In this document: one piece after another, positions 6,180 through 12,296 of the stretch | Layout of the letters: each line of letters opens with the position of its first letter | How positions within the stretch are numbered: position 1 is the stretch's first letter | Origin: CAYLPT01 sp964385645 | GTDB taxonomy: Bacteria > Armatimonadota > Hebobacteria > Hebobacterales > Hebobacteraceae | Assembly: GCA_964385645.1 (NCBI GenBank) | Contig: CAYLPT010000048.1 | Location: forward strand, 1 to 12,296 | Direction: 5' to 3' | DNA length: 12,296 nucleotides | Program-made: the position numbers and the translations under genes | Notes under the pieces: generated by a model | Database searches by the model: none | The model's input: only the letters and a program-made list of their open reading frames with translations | Told to the model about the DNA's origin: nothing

Positions 6180-7783
6180 AGCCGACCTTCGATCTCATCG
6201 AGTCCGGTTGGATCCCCTGCGTTCTGTTCGGCGGGGGCCGAACTCGCGAGCTCGGGATTCGCGAGACGCTGCTCAAAGCGCACGAGCTGCGCGAGGTCCA
6301 CGACAGCTCGCCCCTGGTCACCGTCTCGTTGCATCGCCTGTTGCTGGCCGTGCTGCATCGCGCCTGCGGCCCGACCACCCCGGACGAGTGGGGGCGGCTC
6401 TGGCAGGCCGGTCGGTTCCCGGAGGCACAGGTCAACGCTTACCTGGACAAGTGGCGGGACCGCTTCGACCTCTTCTCCGAGACTCACCCCTTCTACCAGA
6501 CGGCGGGACTGGAAACAGACCGGCAGCACACCGTCGCGCGCCTGGCCGCGGAGCTGGCCTCAGGTCACAACCTCGTCCTCTTCGACCACACCTGGGATGA
6601 CGCGCCGCCCGAGTTCACCCCCGCCGACGCGGCCAGGAAGCTCGTCGCCGCGCAGGGCTTCTCTCTAGGTTTCGGCCAGAGCGGCCAGGCGAAGCTGGCT
6701 GGGCAGGAGATCGCGCTGCCCTATTCCGCCGACGCGCCCCTGCTGCGCGGCGTCACCCTCTGGCTCAACGGCGACTCGCTCTTCGAGACTCTGATGCTCA
6801 ACTTGCCGCCCCACAAGCGGCCGGCGGATGATCTCCCCGTGTGGGAGCGCGATTGCCCCGCCGACCTGCGCGATAGGCCGGCCGCGGGCGGCCGGGAGCG
6901 CGAGCCAGCCCGGGGCGTCCTTGACCGCTACACCTGGCAGAGCCGGCTGGTCAGGCTACTACCCGAGGAGAGCGAGGGGAGAACCGTGGTGAGACGACTG
7001 TGCTTCACCCAGGGGCGGAGCGAGGACAAGATACCGCAGCACCACCATGACTACGACCCCATGAAGGTGTACGACCGTGATGAGAAGGAAGGCGACCGGC
7101 CACACCCCCTCTCTCACCACAAGGCTGCCTGGCGCGACGCCCACGCACTCCTCGCCCTTCGCAGCGACTCCTATCGGCCTGCAGAGGTCCTGCGCAACGC
7201 GGGCGTCCTGCTGGACCGAGGTGTGCTGGAGCCCACCCTGCAGCACGGACTCCATGTGGTGGGCATCGCGAGCGCCCCCGGCAAGGCGGGCAAGTTCCTG
7301 CTCTGGCGCCACGACCGCCTGCCGGTGCCGCTCGCCCTACTCCAGGACCCCGACCTACTGGATCGCCTGGGGAGGACGATTCAGTTCGCCGAGGGTGTTG
7401 CCCGTGACCTCTGCGGCCGGCTGCGAAAGGTATGCGAGTCGTTCCTCTCCCCCCGCACTGGGCAGCCGGCCGCTCGGCGCCCTGACCCACAGGACGTGGC
7501 GAACCTCGCCAACTCCCTGGATGCACAGCGCCCCTACTGGGCCCGGCTCGAGCGGCACTTCCACCGGCTGCTCCAGGAGTTGCCCAGGGACCGCGACGCA
7601 GCGTCCAAGGAGTGGGGTACAGCGGTCGAGCGTGAGGCCAGACGAGCTTTCGACGAGGCCTGCCGGAAGCTCGGCACCTCGCCACGGGCCATCCGCGCGG
7701 TGGCGCGGGTCTCGGGCGTCTTCTCCACCCAGCCCCGGGAGACCGCGGCCTGCGCGGCCGCGGCGGCCGCGGCTGAGGATTGA
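6176..7783 (+). CDS. cse1: Cse1/CasA (Cas8e), large subunit of type I-E Cascade
   Basis: Cse1 recognises the PAM, helps unwind target DNA and recruits Cas3. The product has 535 residues, close to the family's usual size. The start at 6176 is fixed by the ATGA overlap with cas3 and by AAGGAGG (6162-6168). Family hallmarks are the N-terminal FDLIESGWIPC (5-15), the PLVTVSLHRLLLAVLHRA helix (46-63), DRFDLF...HPFYQT (95-109), RYTWQSRLVRLLP (251-263) and a helical C-terminal bundle. The PAM-reading loop should lie around residues 130-170 but cannot be assigned with certainty by eye. The last 14 residues are low-complexity (a seven-Ala run then Glu-Asp), encoded by a CG-only stretch at about 7741-7780, and are unlikely to be functional. 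A 23-bp gap separates it from cse2. Confidence 0.95.
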   Translation: MKPTFDLIESGWIPCVLFGGGRTRELGIRETLLKAHELREVHDSSPLVTVSLHRLLLAVLHRACGPTTPDEWGRLWQAGRFPEAQVNAYLDKWRDRFDLFSETHPFYQTAGLETDRQHTVARLAAELASGHNLVLFDHTWDDAPPEFTPADAARKLVAAQGFSLGFGQSGQAKLAGQEIALPYSADAPLLRGVTLWLNGDSLFETLMLNLPPHKRPADDLPVWERDCPADLRDRPAAGGREREPARGVLDRYTWQSRLVRLLPEESEGRTVVRRLCFTQGRSEDKIPQHHHDYDPMKVYDRDEKEGDRPHPLSHHKAAWRDAHALLALRSDSYRPAEVLRNAGVLLDRGVLEPTLQHGLHVVGIASAPGKAGKFLLWRHDRLPVPLALLQDPDLLDRLGRTIQFAEGVARDLCGRLRKVCESFLSPRTGQPAARRPDPQDVANLANSLDAQRPYWARLERHFHRLLQELPRDRDAASKEWGTAVEREARRAFDEACRKLGTSPRAIRAVARVSGVFSTQPRETAACAAAAAAAED

Positions 7784-7806
7784 GACCAACGGAAGGAGGT
7801 GATCGT

Positions 7807-8334
7807 ATGGACGAGCTGGAGGATAGGATCAGGCGCTTCATCGGCTACCTGTGCGGCCTCACACAGGAGGGCCGGGAGGATCGGGGCGCGCTCGCCGAGC
7901 TGAGAAGCGGCCTGGGGCGGGCGCCGGGCGAGGCGCCGCGGATGCACAGGCACGTGGTCCCCTTCATCGGGGAGGCGACCTGGCCGTCGGACCGATGGTT
8001 CTACGTAGTGGGCGCGCTGTTCGCCTGGCACCCCCGACATGAGCCCGGCCGCTCGCTGGGTGAATGCTTCGGCAGCCTACGCCGGGCCGACGGCATCAGC
8101 GAGAGCGCCGAGGCGCGCTTCGTCGCCCTCCTGGGCAGCCACCCCGACGACCTGCCCGGCCGGCTGAGGGAGGCCATCGGGCTGCTGAGAAGCGCGGACA
8201 GCGCCCCGGCCCCGGACTGGGTCCGCCTGCTGCGTGATCTCACCCAGTGGGACCACCCCGACAGGTACGTGCAGATGCGGTGGGCGCGGGACTTCTACCG
8301 GCCGCCCCGCGCCGTCGAGACTGCGGCCGCGTAG
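7807..8334 (+). CDS. cse2: Cse2/CasB (Cas11), small subunit of type I-E Cascade
   Basis: This 175-residue, mostly helical protein matches the Cse2 dimer subunit that lines the belly of Cascade and stabilises the R-loop. Recognisable blocks are DRGALAELRSGLGRAPGEA (26-44), the FYVVGALFAWHP helix (65-76), ESAEARFVALLGSHPDDLPG (98-117) and the C-terminal LLRDLTQWDHPDRYVQMRWARDFY. The ATG at 7807 is chosen over an upstream in-frame ATG because AAGGAGGTGATC (7793-7804) is an almost perfect anti-16S match, with AGGAGG ending 7 nt before the ATG; the upstream start would sit before that site. The strong ribosome site may help supply two copies of Cse2 per complex. It lies 30 bp before cas7e. Confidence 0.93.
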   Translation: MDELEDRIRRFIGYLCGLTQEGREDRGALAELRSGLGRAPGEAPRMHRHVVPFIGEATWPSDRWFYVVGALFAWHPRHEPGRSLGECFGSLRRADGISESAEARFVALLGSHPDDLPGRLREAIGLLRSADSAPAPDWVRLLRDLTQWDHPDRYVQMRWARDFYRPPRAVETAAA

Positions 8335-8364
8335 ACGCCAGAAGCGACCGCCAAGGAGGCGATC

Positions 8365-9510
8365 ATGAAGATCGAGGCACACCTCATCCAGAACTTCGCG
8401 CCGTCCTGCCTCAACCGGGACGACACGAACACCCCCAAGGACTGCGAGTTCGGCGGCGTCCGCCGCGCTCGCATCTCCTCCCAGTGCATGAAGCGGGCCG
8501 TCCGCCAGTACTTCCGAGACCACAGCCTGTGCGACGTCGGCACCAGGACTAAGCGCCTGAAGGAGACGCTGGCCCCCCGGCTGGCCGACCTATCCGCAAG
8601 CGAGAAAGAGCGGTCCGCCGCCCTCGACGTCTTCCTCGAGACCTATTACTCGAGGATGGACAGGAAGCGCCGGGGGGAGACTGCGGTGCTCCTCTACATC
8701 GGCGAGCCCGAGCTCGCCGAGGCCGAGCGGTGCGTCCGCGAGCTGTGGGACGACCTCTCGAAGGCTGCCGGCGGCGAGAGCAAGCGAGCCAAGAGACGCT
8801 CCCTCGGCGCCGACCCGGAGATCAGCAGACGCCTGCGGGCCGCTGGGCTCTCCCCCGACATCGGCCTCTTCGGGCGTATGCTGGCAGAGCGTCCAGGCAT
8901 GAACGTCGAGGCCGCCTGCCAGGTCGCCCACGCCATCTCCACCCACCGCGTCGACATGGACATGGACTTCTACACCGCGGTGGACGACCTCAACCCCGAG
9001 TCCGAGACCGGCGCCGGTATGATGGGCGTCACCCACTTCAACAGCGCCTGCTTCTACCGCTATGCCCTGCTCGACCGCGACGACCTCCAGCGCAACCTCA
9101 ACGGCGACTCCGCCCTCACCGACCAGGCCATCGCCGCCTTCCTCGAGGCCTGGGTGTACGCCATTCCCACCGGCAAGCAGAACTCCATGGCCGCTCAGAA
9201 CCTGCCAAGCTTCGGCCTCTTCGTCGTGCGCAACGGCGGCGCGCCCTGCTCCCTCGCCAACGCCTTCGCCGCACCCGTCCGCATCCTGCCCGGACGCGAC
9301 GAGGATCTCATCGGGCGCTCCATCGAGGCCCTCACCACCTACTGGGGCCGGCTCCGGAAGGTCTACGGCGACGACGGCGTCGTTGGCCTCAGCCTCTTTC
9401 ACGACGGTCGGGAGGATCAGCTCGGTGAGCTATCCTCCGCCGACAAGGGCTCGGTGAAGGCGGCCCTCGAAGCCGCAATGGAGGCCGTCCGGTCCTCAGG
9501 AGGCGCTTGA
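8365..9510 (+). CDS. cas7: Cas7e (Cse4/CasC), Cascade backbone subunit
   Basis: Cas7e forms the six-subunit filament along the crRNA spacer. The 381-residue product opens with the typical KIEAHLIQNFAPSCLNRDD and RARISSQCMKRAVRQYF (33-50), the RRM-type RAMP core. The central conserved run VDMDMDFYTAVDDLNPESE with MMGVTHFNSACFYRYALLD follows, and AIPTGKQNSMAAQNLPSF later. Length is normal. The ATG at 8365 has AAGGAGG (8353-8359) with a 5-nt spacer. It is separated from cas5e by a single base, which implies coupled translation. Confidence 0.96.
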   Translation: MKIEAHLIQNFAPSCLNRDDTNTPKDCEFGGVRRARISSQCMKRAVRQYFRDHSLCDVGTRTKRLKETLAPRLADLSASEKERSAALDVFLETYYSRMDRKRRGETAVLLYIGEPELAEAERCVRELWDDLSKAAGGESKRAKRRSLGADPEISRRLRAAGLSPDIGLFGRMLAERPGMNVEAACQVAHAISTHRVDMDMDFYTAVDDLNPESETGAGMMGVTHFNSACFYRYALLDRDDLQRNLNGDSALTDQAIAAFLEAWVYAIPTGKQNSMAAQNLPSFGLFVVRNGGAPCSLANAFAAPVRILPGRDEDLIGRSIEALTTYWGRLRKVYGDDGVVGLSLFHDGREDQLGELSSADKGSVKAALEAAMEAVRSSGGA

Positions 9511-9511
9511 C

Positions 9512-10237
9512 ATGCACACCCTACTTATGCTCCTGGCCGGCCCCATGCAGTCCTGGGGCCACCGCAGTCGGTTCGACGACCGGGACACCGGACTCGAGCC
9601 CACTCGCAGCGGGGTGATCGGGATCGTCTGCGCGGCGATGGGCATCCCCAGGGACGGCGACCTCTCCCGCTTCGATCACCTTCGCATGGGGGTGCGCATT
9701 GACGCCCCCGGCTCGCCCCGGGTGGACTACCATACGGCCATGAGGGTGGCGCGCGCGGACGGCACTCTCGACCGCGACGACACCAAGAACACCGTCACCT
9801 CACACCGACACTACCTCTCCGACGCTCGCTTCATCGTCGGGTTGGAGAGTGACGACCTGCACCTGCTTCGCGAGATCGAGGCCGCCCTGCGCAGCCCGCG
9901 GTGGGCGCTTTTCCTGGGGCGCAGGTCCTTCGTTCCCTCCCTGCCGCTGCACCTGCCCGGCTCCTCGGTGAGGGAGAACACCACTCTGGAGGAGGCGCTG
10001 GAGAGCCTGCCCTGGCACCGGCTCCAAGCGAAGGAGCGCCCGCCCGACTACCTGCGGTTGGTGCTCGAACCAGGCCCTGACACCCCCGAGGTCGAGGCAC
10101 CGACAGTCCGCAACGACTGGCCCGTGTCATTCGTGAGCGCGAGACGTCGCTTCTCGCTCCGCAACCTGATCGTCCGGGACCTGCCGGCCGAATGCGTCCC
10201 GGAGGGGGAGGTGCTCCCATGTTCCTATCCCGACTAG
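9512..10237 (+). CDS. cas5: Cas5e (CasD), crRNA 5'-handle binding subunit
   Basis: Cas5e caps the 5' end of the crRNA, holding the 8-nt handle, and contacts Cse1. The 241-residue protein has the classic I-E signatures: LLAGPMQSWG (7-16), PTRSGVIG (30-37), VDYHTA (71-76), TSHRHYLSDARF (96-107) and SPRWALFLGRRSFVPSLP (128-145). Unlike type I-C Cas5, it is not expected to be a nuclease because Cas6e is present. The start has AGGAGG (9498-9503) inside the end of cas7e with an 8-nt spacer. Its last 19 bases overlap the start of cas6e. Confidence 0.95.
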   Translation: MHTLLMLLAGPMQSWGHRSRFDDRDTGLEPTRSGVIGIVCAAMGIPRDGDLSRFDHLRMGVRIDAPGSPRVDYHTAMRVARADGTLDRDDTKNTVTSHRHYLSDARFIVGLESDDLHLLREIEAALRSPRWALFLGRRSFVPSLPLHLPGSSVRENTTLEEALESLPWHRLQAKERPPDYLRLVLEPGPDTPEVEAPTVRNDWPVSFVSARRRFSLRNLIVRDLPAECVPEGEVLPCSYPD

Positions 10238-10863
10238 CCCTCAGCGGCCAACACCCCCGCGCCCTGCGCGCCCAGGCCGAGGCATACCTCATGCACCAGC
10301 TCGTCTACTCCGGATTCCCCGACCGAGAGGCCGGCGGGCCGGGGCGCGTGCTCTTCCGGCTCGAGGGCGACCGGCCGGCCGGGGCTGCGGTCGTGCTCGT
10401 GCAGTCGGAGCGCGAGCCCGACTGGCGGCCTCTGCTCGCCGAGCGCGTCCTGCTGGCGGCCGAGCACAAGCCGGTGAGGCCGCGGCTGGCGACCGGCCAG
10501 CGCCTGCGTTTCCGGTTGCGGGCCAACCCGACGGTCAGGCGCGTCTTCGGCGGCCCCTCCGCCGAGGGTGAGCCGAAGCAGAGCGGCGTCCGCGTGGGCG
10601 TCTACGGTGAGGACGCCCAGCGGGCCTGGCTCGACAGGAAAGCGTCCCAGAGCGGGTTCCGGGTGCTCGACTGCCGAGTCGCCGACCGCGGCCTCCAGAT
10701 GGCCCGCCGGCGCAACGGAGCGCCGCCGCTGCGCCACCTGTGCGTGGACTTCGACGGCCTGCTGGAGGTCACCGATCCCAACCTCCTCGCCACTGCCCTC
10801 GCCTCCGGCATCGGGTCAGCAAAGGCCTTCGGCTTCGGACTCCTGTCGCTCGCGCGGGCCTGA
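10219..10863 (+). CDS. cas6: Cas6e (Cse3/CasE), CRISPR repeat endoribonuclease
   Basis: Cas6e cuts the precursor RNA at the 3' base of each repeat hairpin and stays bound to the product. The 214-residue protein has two ferredoxin-like halves. The putative catalytic His26 lies in AYLMHQLVYSGFPD (22-35), the same place and number as in Thermus thermophilus Cse3. A C-terminal glycine-rich loop is present, GIGSAKAFGFGLLSLAR (197-213). The ATG at 10219 is set by GGAGGT (10207-10212) with a 6-nt spacer; an upstream in-frame start would miss that site. It overlaps cas5e by 19 nt in another frame. The substrate is visible in the window as the repeat at 12268-12296, with a 6-bp stem suited to this enzyme. 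Confidence 0.95.
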   Translation: MFLSRLALSGQHPRALRAQAEAYLMHQLVYSGFPDREAGGPGRVLFRLEGDRPAGAAVVLVQSEREPDWRPLLAERVLLAAEHKPVRPRLATGQRLRFRLRANPTVRRVFGGPSAEGEPKQSGVRVGVYGEDAQRAWLDRKASQSGFRVLDCRVADRGLQMARRRNGAPPLRHLCVDFDGLLEVTDPNLLATALASGIGSAKAFGFGLLSLARA

Positions 10864-11051
10864 GCGCGCCATTCGCGTCCGCGCCACAGCGGGCGGCTGT
10901 CCGCCGACAGCGTGTACCTTGACAACTGAATGACCTCCCGAACCTCCGCAGCCTGGCCCGCGGTGGCGGTGAGAGGCGTCCTTGGCCTCCTGGCTGTCCC
11001 CGAAGTTGCGGAATAGACAGGGTGGAACGCGATCCGCGAGGGAGTGGAGAC
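10864..11051 (+). promoter_or_regulatory. 188-bp gap between interference and adaptation genes
   Basis: This is the only gap of any size in the cas locus. It holds two mutually exclusive small hairpins, GGCGG-CTGT-CCGCC (10892-10905) and GCTGT-CCGCCG-ACAGC (10896-10911), neither followed by a T-run. Just after them is a perfect TTGACA (10919-10924), but no good -10 box lies 16-18 bp further on. The ribosome region of cas1 (two GGAG at 11041-11049) closes the gap. It may carry a separate promoter or an attenuation element for cas1-cas2. A GTG at 11022 could extend cas1 by 10 residues, but the ATG at 11052 fits better. Confidence 0.4.
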
Positions 11052-11996
11052 ATGGACGATCTTCACCAGCTCCCGAAGTTCCGCGACGCTCTCTCCTTCC
11101 TGTATGTCGAGCACGTTCGCATCGAACAGGAGGAGAAGTCCATCGCGCTCTACGACGCCGATGGCAAGACGCCAGTGCCAGTAGCCGGGCTATCCGTGCT
11201 CATGCTCGGCCCGGGCACGAATGTCACCCATGCCGCGGTCCGCGCGCTGGCCGATAACGACTGCCTCGTCATCTGGTGTGGCGAGCAGAACGTCCGCTTC
11301 TACGCCTTCGGCATGGGCGGCACTCGCAGCGCTAGGGGCATTCTCCGCCAGGCGGAGCTGGTTGCCGACGAAGCGCAGCGGCTTGAGGTCGTGAAGCGCA
11401 TGTACCGAATGCGTTTCCGGGAGGAGCTGCCTCCCGACCTCACCGTTCAGGAGCTCAGGGGCCGGGAGGGAATCCGCGTTCGTACAGCCTACGCCCGCGC
11501 CAGTCGCGAGACCGGAGTGCCGTGGAGTGGCCGGAGCTACGATCGCTCCGACTGGCGCTCCGCCGATCCCGTCAACCGCGCCCTATCGTGCGCCAACTCG
11601 TGTCTCTATGGGCTGTGCCACGCGGCCATACTCTCCGCCGGCTATAGCCCCGCGCTGGGCTTCATCCACAGCGGCAAGCAGCTCTCCTTCGTCTACGACA
11701 TCGCCGACCTGTACAAGGTGGATGTCACCATCCCCGTTGCCTTCGGGGCCGCCAAGGAAGGCGAGGCTGATCTCGAGCGAAGGGTGAGGCTGCGGTGCCG
11801 GGACATCTTCCGGGAGACCCGCCTGGTGCAGCGAGTGGTACCCGACATTCGCTGCGCTCTCGGCGAGGGGCAGGAGCCGGCCGAGTTTGCGCCGGACGTG
11901 GACCCGGCCCTTCCCACCGACCTGTGGACCCCATCCTGGGAGCGGAGCGCGGGCGATACCCCCGCGGAGGCGTCCGATGGTGGTGATGATTCTTGA
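11052..11996 (+). CDS. cas1: Cas1 integrase, type I-E
   Basis: Cas1, with Cas2, integrates new spacers at the leader-proximal repeat. The product has 314 residues from the ATG at 11052 (GGAG at 11041-11044, 7-nt spacer); a GTG at 11022 would give 324. The metal-binding triad is present: Glu139 (in LRGREG), His206 (in GFIHSG) and Asp219 (in YDIADLYK, with Asp216 beside it), matching E. coli Glu141, His208 and Asp221. ALSCANSCLYGLCHAAILSAGYSPALGFIHSG is the conserved core. The last 20 residues are acidic and low in structure (GDTPAEASDGGDDS), the coding overlapping cas2 by 20 nt. The length is slightly above the E. coli protein (305) because of that tail. Confidence 0.97.
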   Translation: MDDLHQLPKFRDALSFLYVEHVRIEQEEKSIALYDADGKTPVPVAGLSVLMLGPGTNVTHAAVRALADNDCLVIWCGEQNVRFYAFGMGGTRSARGILRQAELVADEAQRLEVVKRMYRMRFREELPPDLTVQELRGREGIRVRTAYARASRETGVPWSGRSYDRSDWRSADPVNRALSCANSCLYGLCHAAILSAGYSPALGFIHSGKQLSFVYDIADLYKVDVTIPVAFGAAKEGEADLERRVRLRCRDIFRETRLVQRVVPDIRCALGEGQEPAEFAPDVDPALPTDLWTPSWERSAGDTPAEASDGGDDS

Positions 11997-12258
11997 GCGG
12001 GTGCCCGCGAGCCTGCGCGGCGAGCTGACGCGCTGGATGATCCAGCCGAGGACAGGGGTGTTTGTCGGCAAGCTCTCGGGCATGGTCCGCGACAAGCTCT
12101 GGGAGAAGGCCAGAAGGGCGGCCAGGGGCGGAAGCGGCATCCTGTTGCACTCCAGCGACACCGAGCAGGGATTCGCCGTGCAGACCTTCGGCGACCCGAG
12201 CCGGGAGATGGTGGACATAGAGGGCATCGTTCTGGCGAGGATGCCCCTCAGAGGCTGA
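11977..12258 (+). CDS. cas2: Cas2, type I-E (E. coli-like subtype)
   Basis: Cas2 is the dimeric scaffold of the Cas1-Cas2 spacer integrase. The 93-residue protein aligns along its whole length with the E. coli-type Cas2: VMILERVPASLRGELTRW (3-20), RTGVFVGKLSGMVRDKLWEK (25-44), GILLHSSDTEQGFAVQTFG (54-72) and a C-terminal VDIEGIVLARMP (79-90). The ATG at 11977 has GGAGG (11966-11970) with a 6-nt spacer inside cas1, and overlaps cas1 by 20 nt, so translation is coupled. Its TGA stop (12256-12258) is only 9 bp before the first CRISPR repeat. Confidence 0.95.
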   Translation: MVVMILERVPASLRGELTRWMIQPRTGVFVGKLSGMVRDKLWEKARRAARGGSGILLHSSDTEQGFAVQTFGDPSREMVDIEGIVLARMPLRG

Positions 12259-12259
12259 G
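12247..12259 (+). repeat. small inverted repeat over the cas2 stop
   Basis: CTCAG-AGG-CTGAG is a 5-bp perfect inverted repeat containing the cas2 stop codon, ending 8 bp before the repeat. It is short enough to be chance, but it occupies the position where a leader would normally be recognised by the adaptation machinery. Confidence 0.3.
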
Positions 12260-12267
12260 TCGGCAGT

Positions 12268-12296
12268 GAGTTCCCCACGCACGTGGGGGTGAACCG
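12268..12296 (+). CRISPR. first CRISPR repeat (29 nt, type I-E)
   Basis: This single complete 29-nt repeat ends on the last base of the window. It starts GAGTT, then a stem CCCCAC / loop GCAC / stem GTGGGG, then the 8-nt 3' end GTGAACCG. It matches the E. coli type I-E repeat plan and orientation (GAGTTCCCC... ...AACCG), so the crRNA reads on the + strand, the same direction as the cas genes. Cas6e should cut just 3' of the stem, giving crRNAs a GUGAACCG handle. No spacer is visible because the window stops here, so the array size is unknown. Confidence 0.9.

Noticed and set aside
8590..9402. 270-codon open frame on the minus strand inside cas7e
   Set aside because: Its Val/Gly/Ala/Glu-rich translation has no recognisable domain and mirrors the codon bias of cas7e.
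10892..10911. Rho-independent terminator after cas6e
   Set aside because: The stems are only 5 bp and no T-run follows.
10919..10946. Firm promoter call on the TTGACA
   Set aside because: No -10-like hexamer occurs 16-18 bp downstream, so it is recorded only as part of the regulatory gap.
11022..11051. GTG start for cas1 at 11022
   Set aside because: No ribosome site fits it, while the ATG at 11052 has GGAG motifs and yields the normal Cas1 N terminus.

Overview
The window is very GC-rich, with coding on the + strand only and tightly packed genes, many sharing ATGA-, TGATG- or GTGA-type start/stop overlaps. Ribosome binding sites are strong; the one before cse2 is a near-perfect anti-16S match. 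The organism looks like a GC-rich bacterium (actinobacterial, chloroflexal or a similar lineage). There is no rRNA or housekeeping marker, so the lineage cannot be fixed.

Region A (1-1228) is the end of a phage or prophage late module. It holds the 3' end of an unknown protein, a small OB-fold-like protein typical of tail or baseplate genes, a one-TM holin-like protein and an N-acetylmuramoyl-L-alanine amidase (endolysin).

Region B (1385-3123) is a two-gene module: a GS-like amidoligase (Amidoligase_2 type) and a stand-alone class II glutamine amidotransferase. The amidoligase frame is broken by a TGA at the apex of a 17-bp palindrome that looks inserted. A related palindrome with ACA instead of TGA lies in the same frame at the gene's 3' end. 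After the module comes a short, probably frameshifted ORF (3120-3370) and a gap with a candidate promoter.

Region C (3477-12296) is a complete type I-E CRISPR-Cas locus in canonical order: cas3, cse1 (casA), cse2 (casB), cas7e, cas5e, cas6e, then a 188-bp gap, cas1, cas2 and one 29-nt CRISPR repeat. The window ends exactly on the last base of that repeat. Cse1, Cse2, Cas7e, Cas5e and Cas6e would form Cascade, Cas6e cutting the precursor below the repeat stem to leave an 8-nt GUGAACCG handle. Cas3 would degrade the target, and Cas1-Cas2 would acquire spacers. All key catalytic motifs that can be checked are present, so the system looks intact.

Points most worth a second look are the amidoligase/amidotransferase pair beside a phage lysis cassette, the stop-bearing palindrome, the almost absent leader (9 bp between the cas2 stop and the first repeat), the isolated regulatory gap before cas1, and the join between phage genes and CRISPR-Cas.
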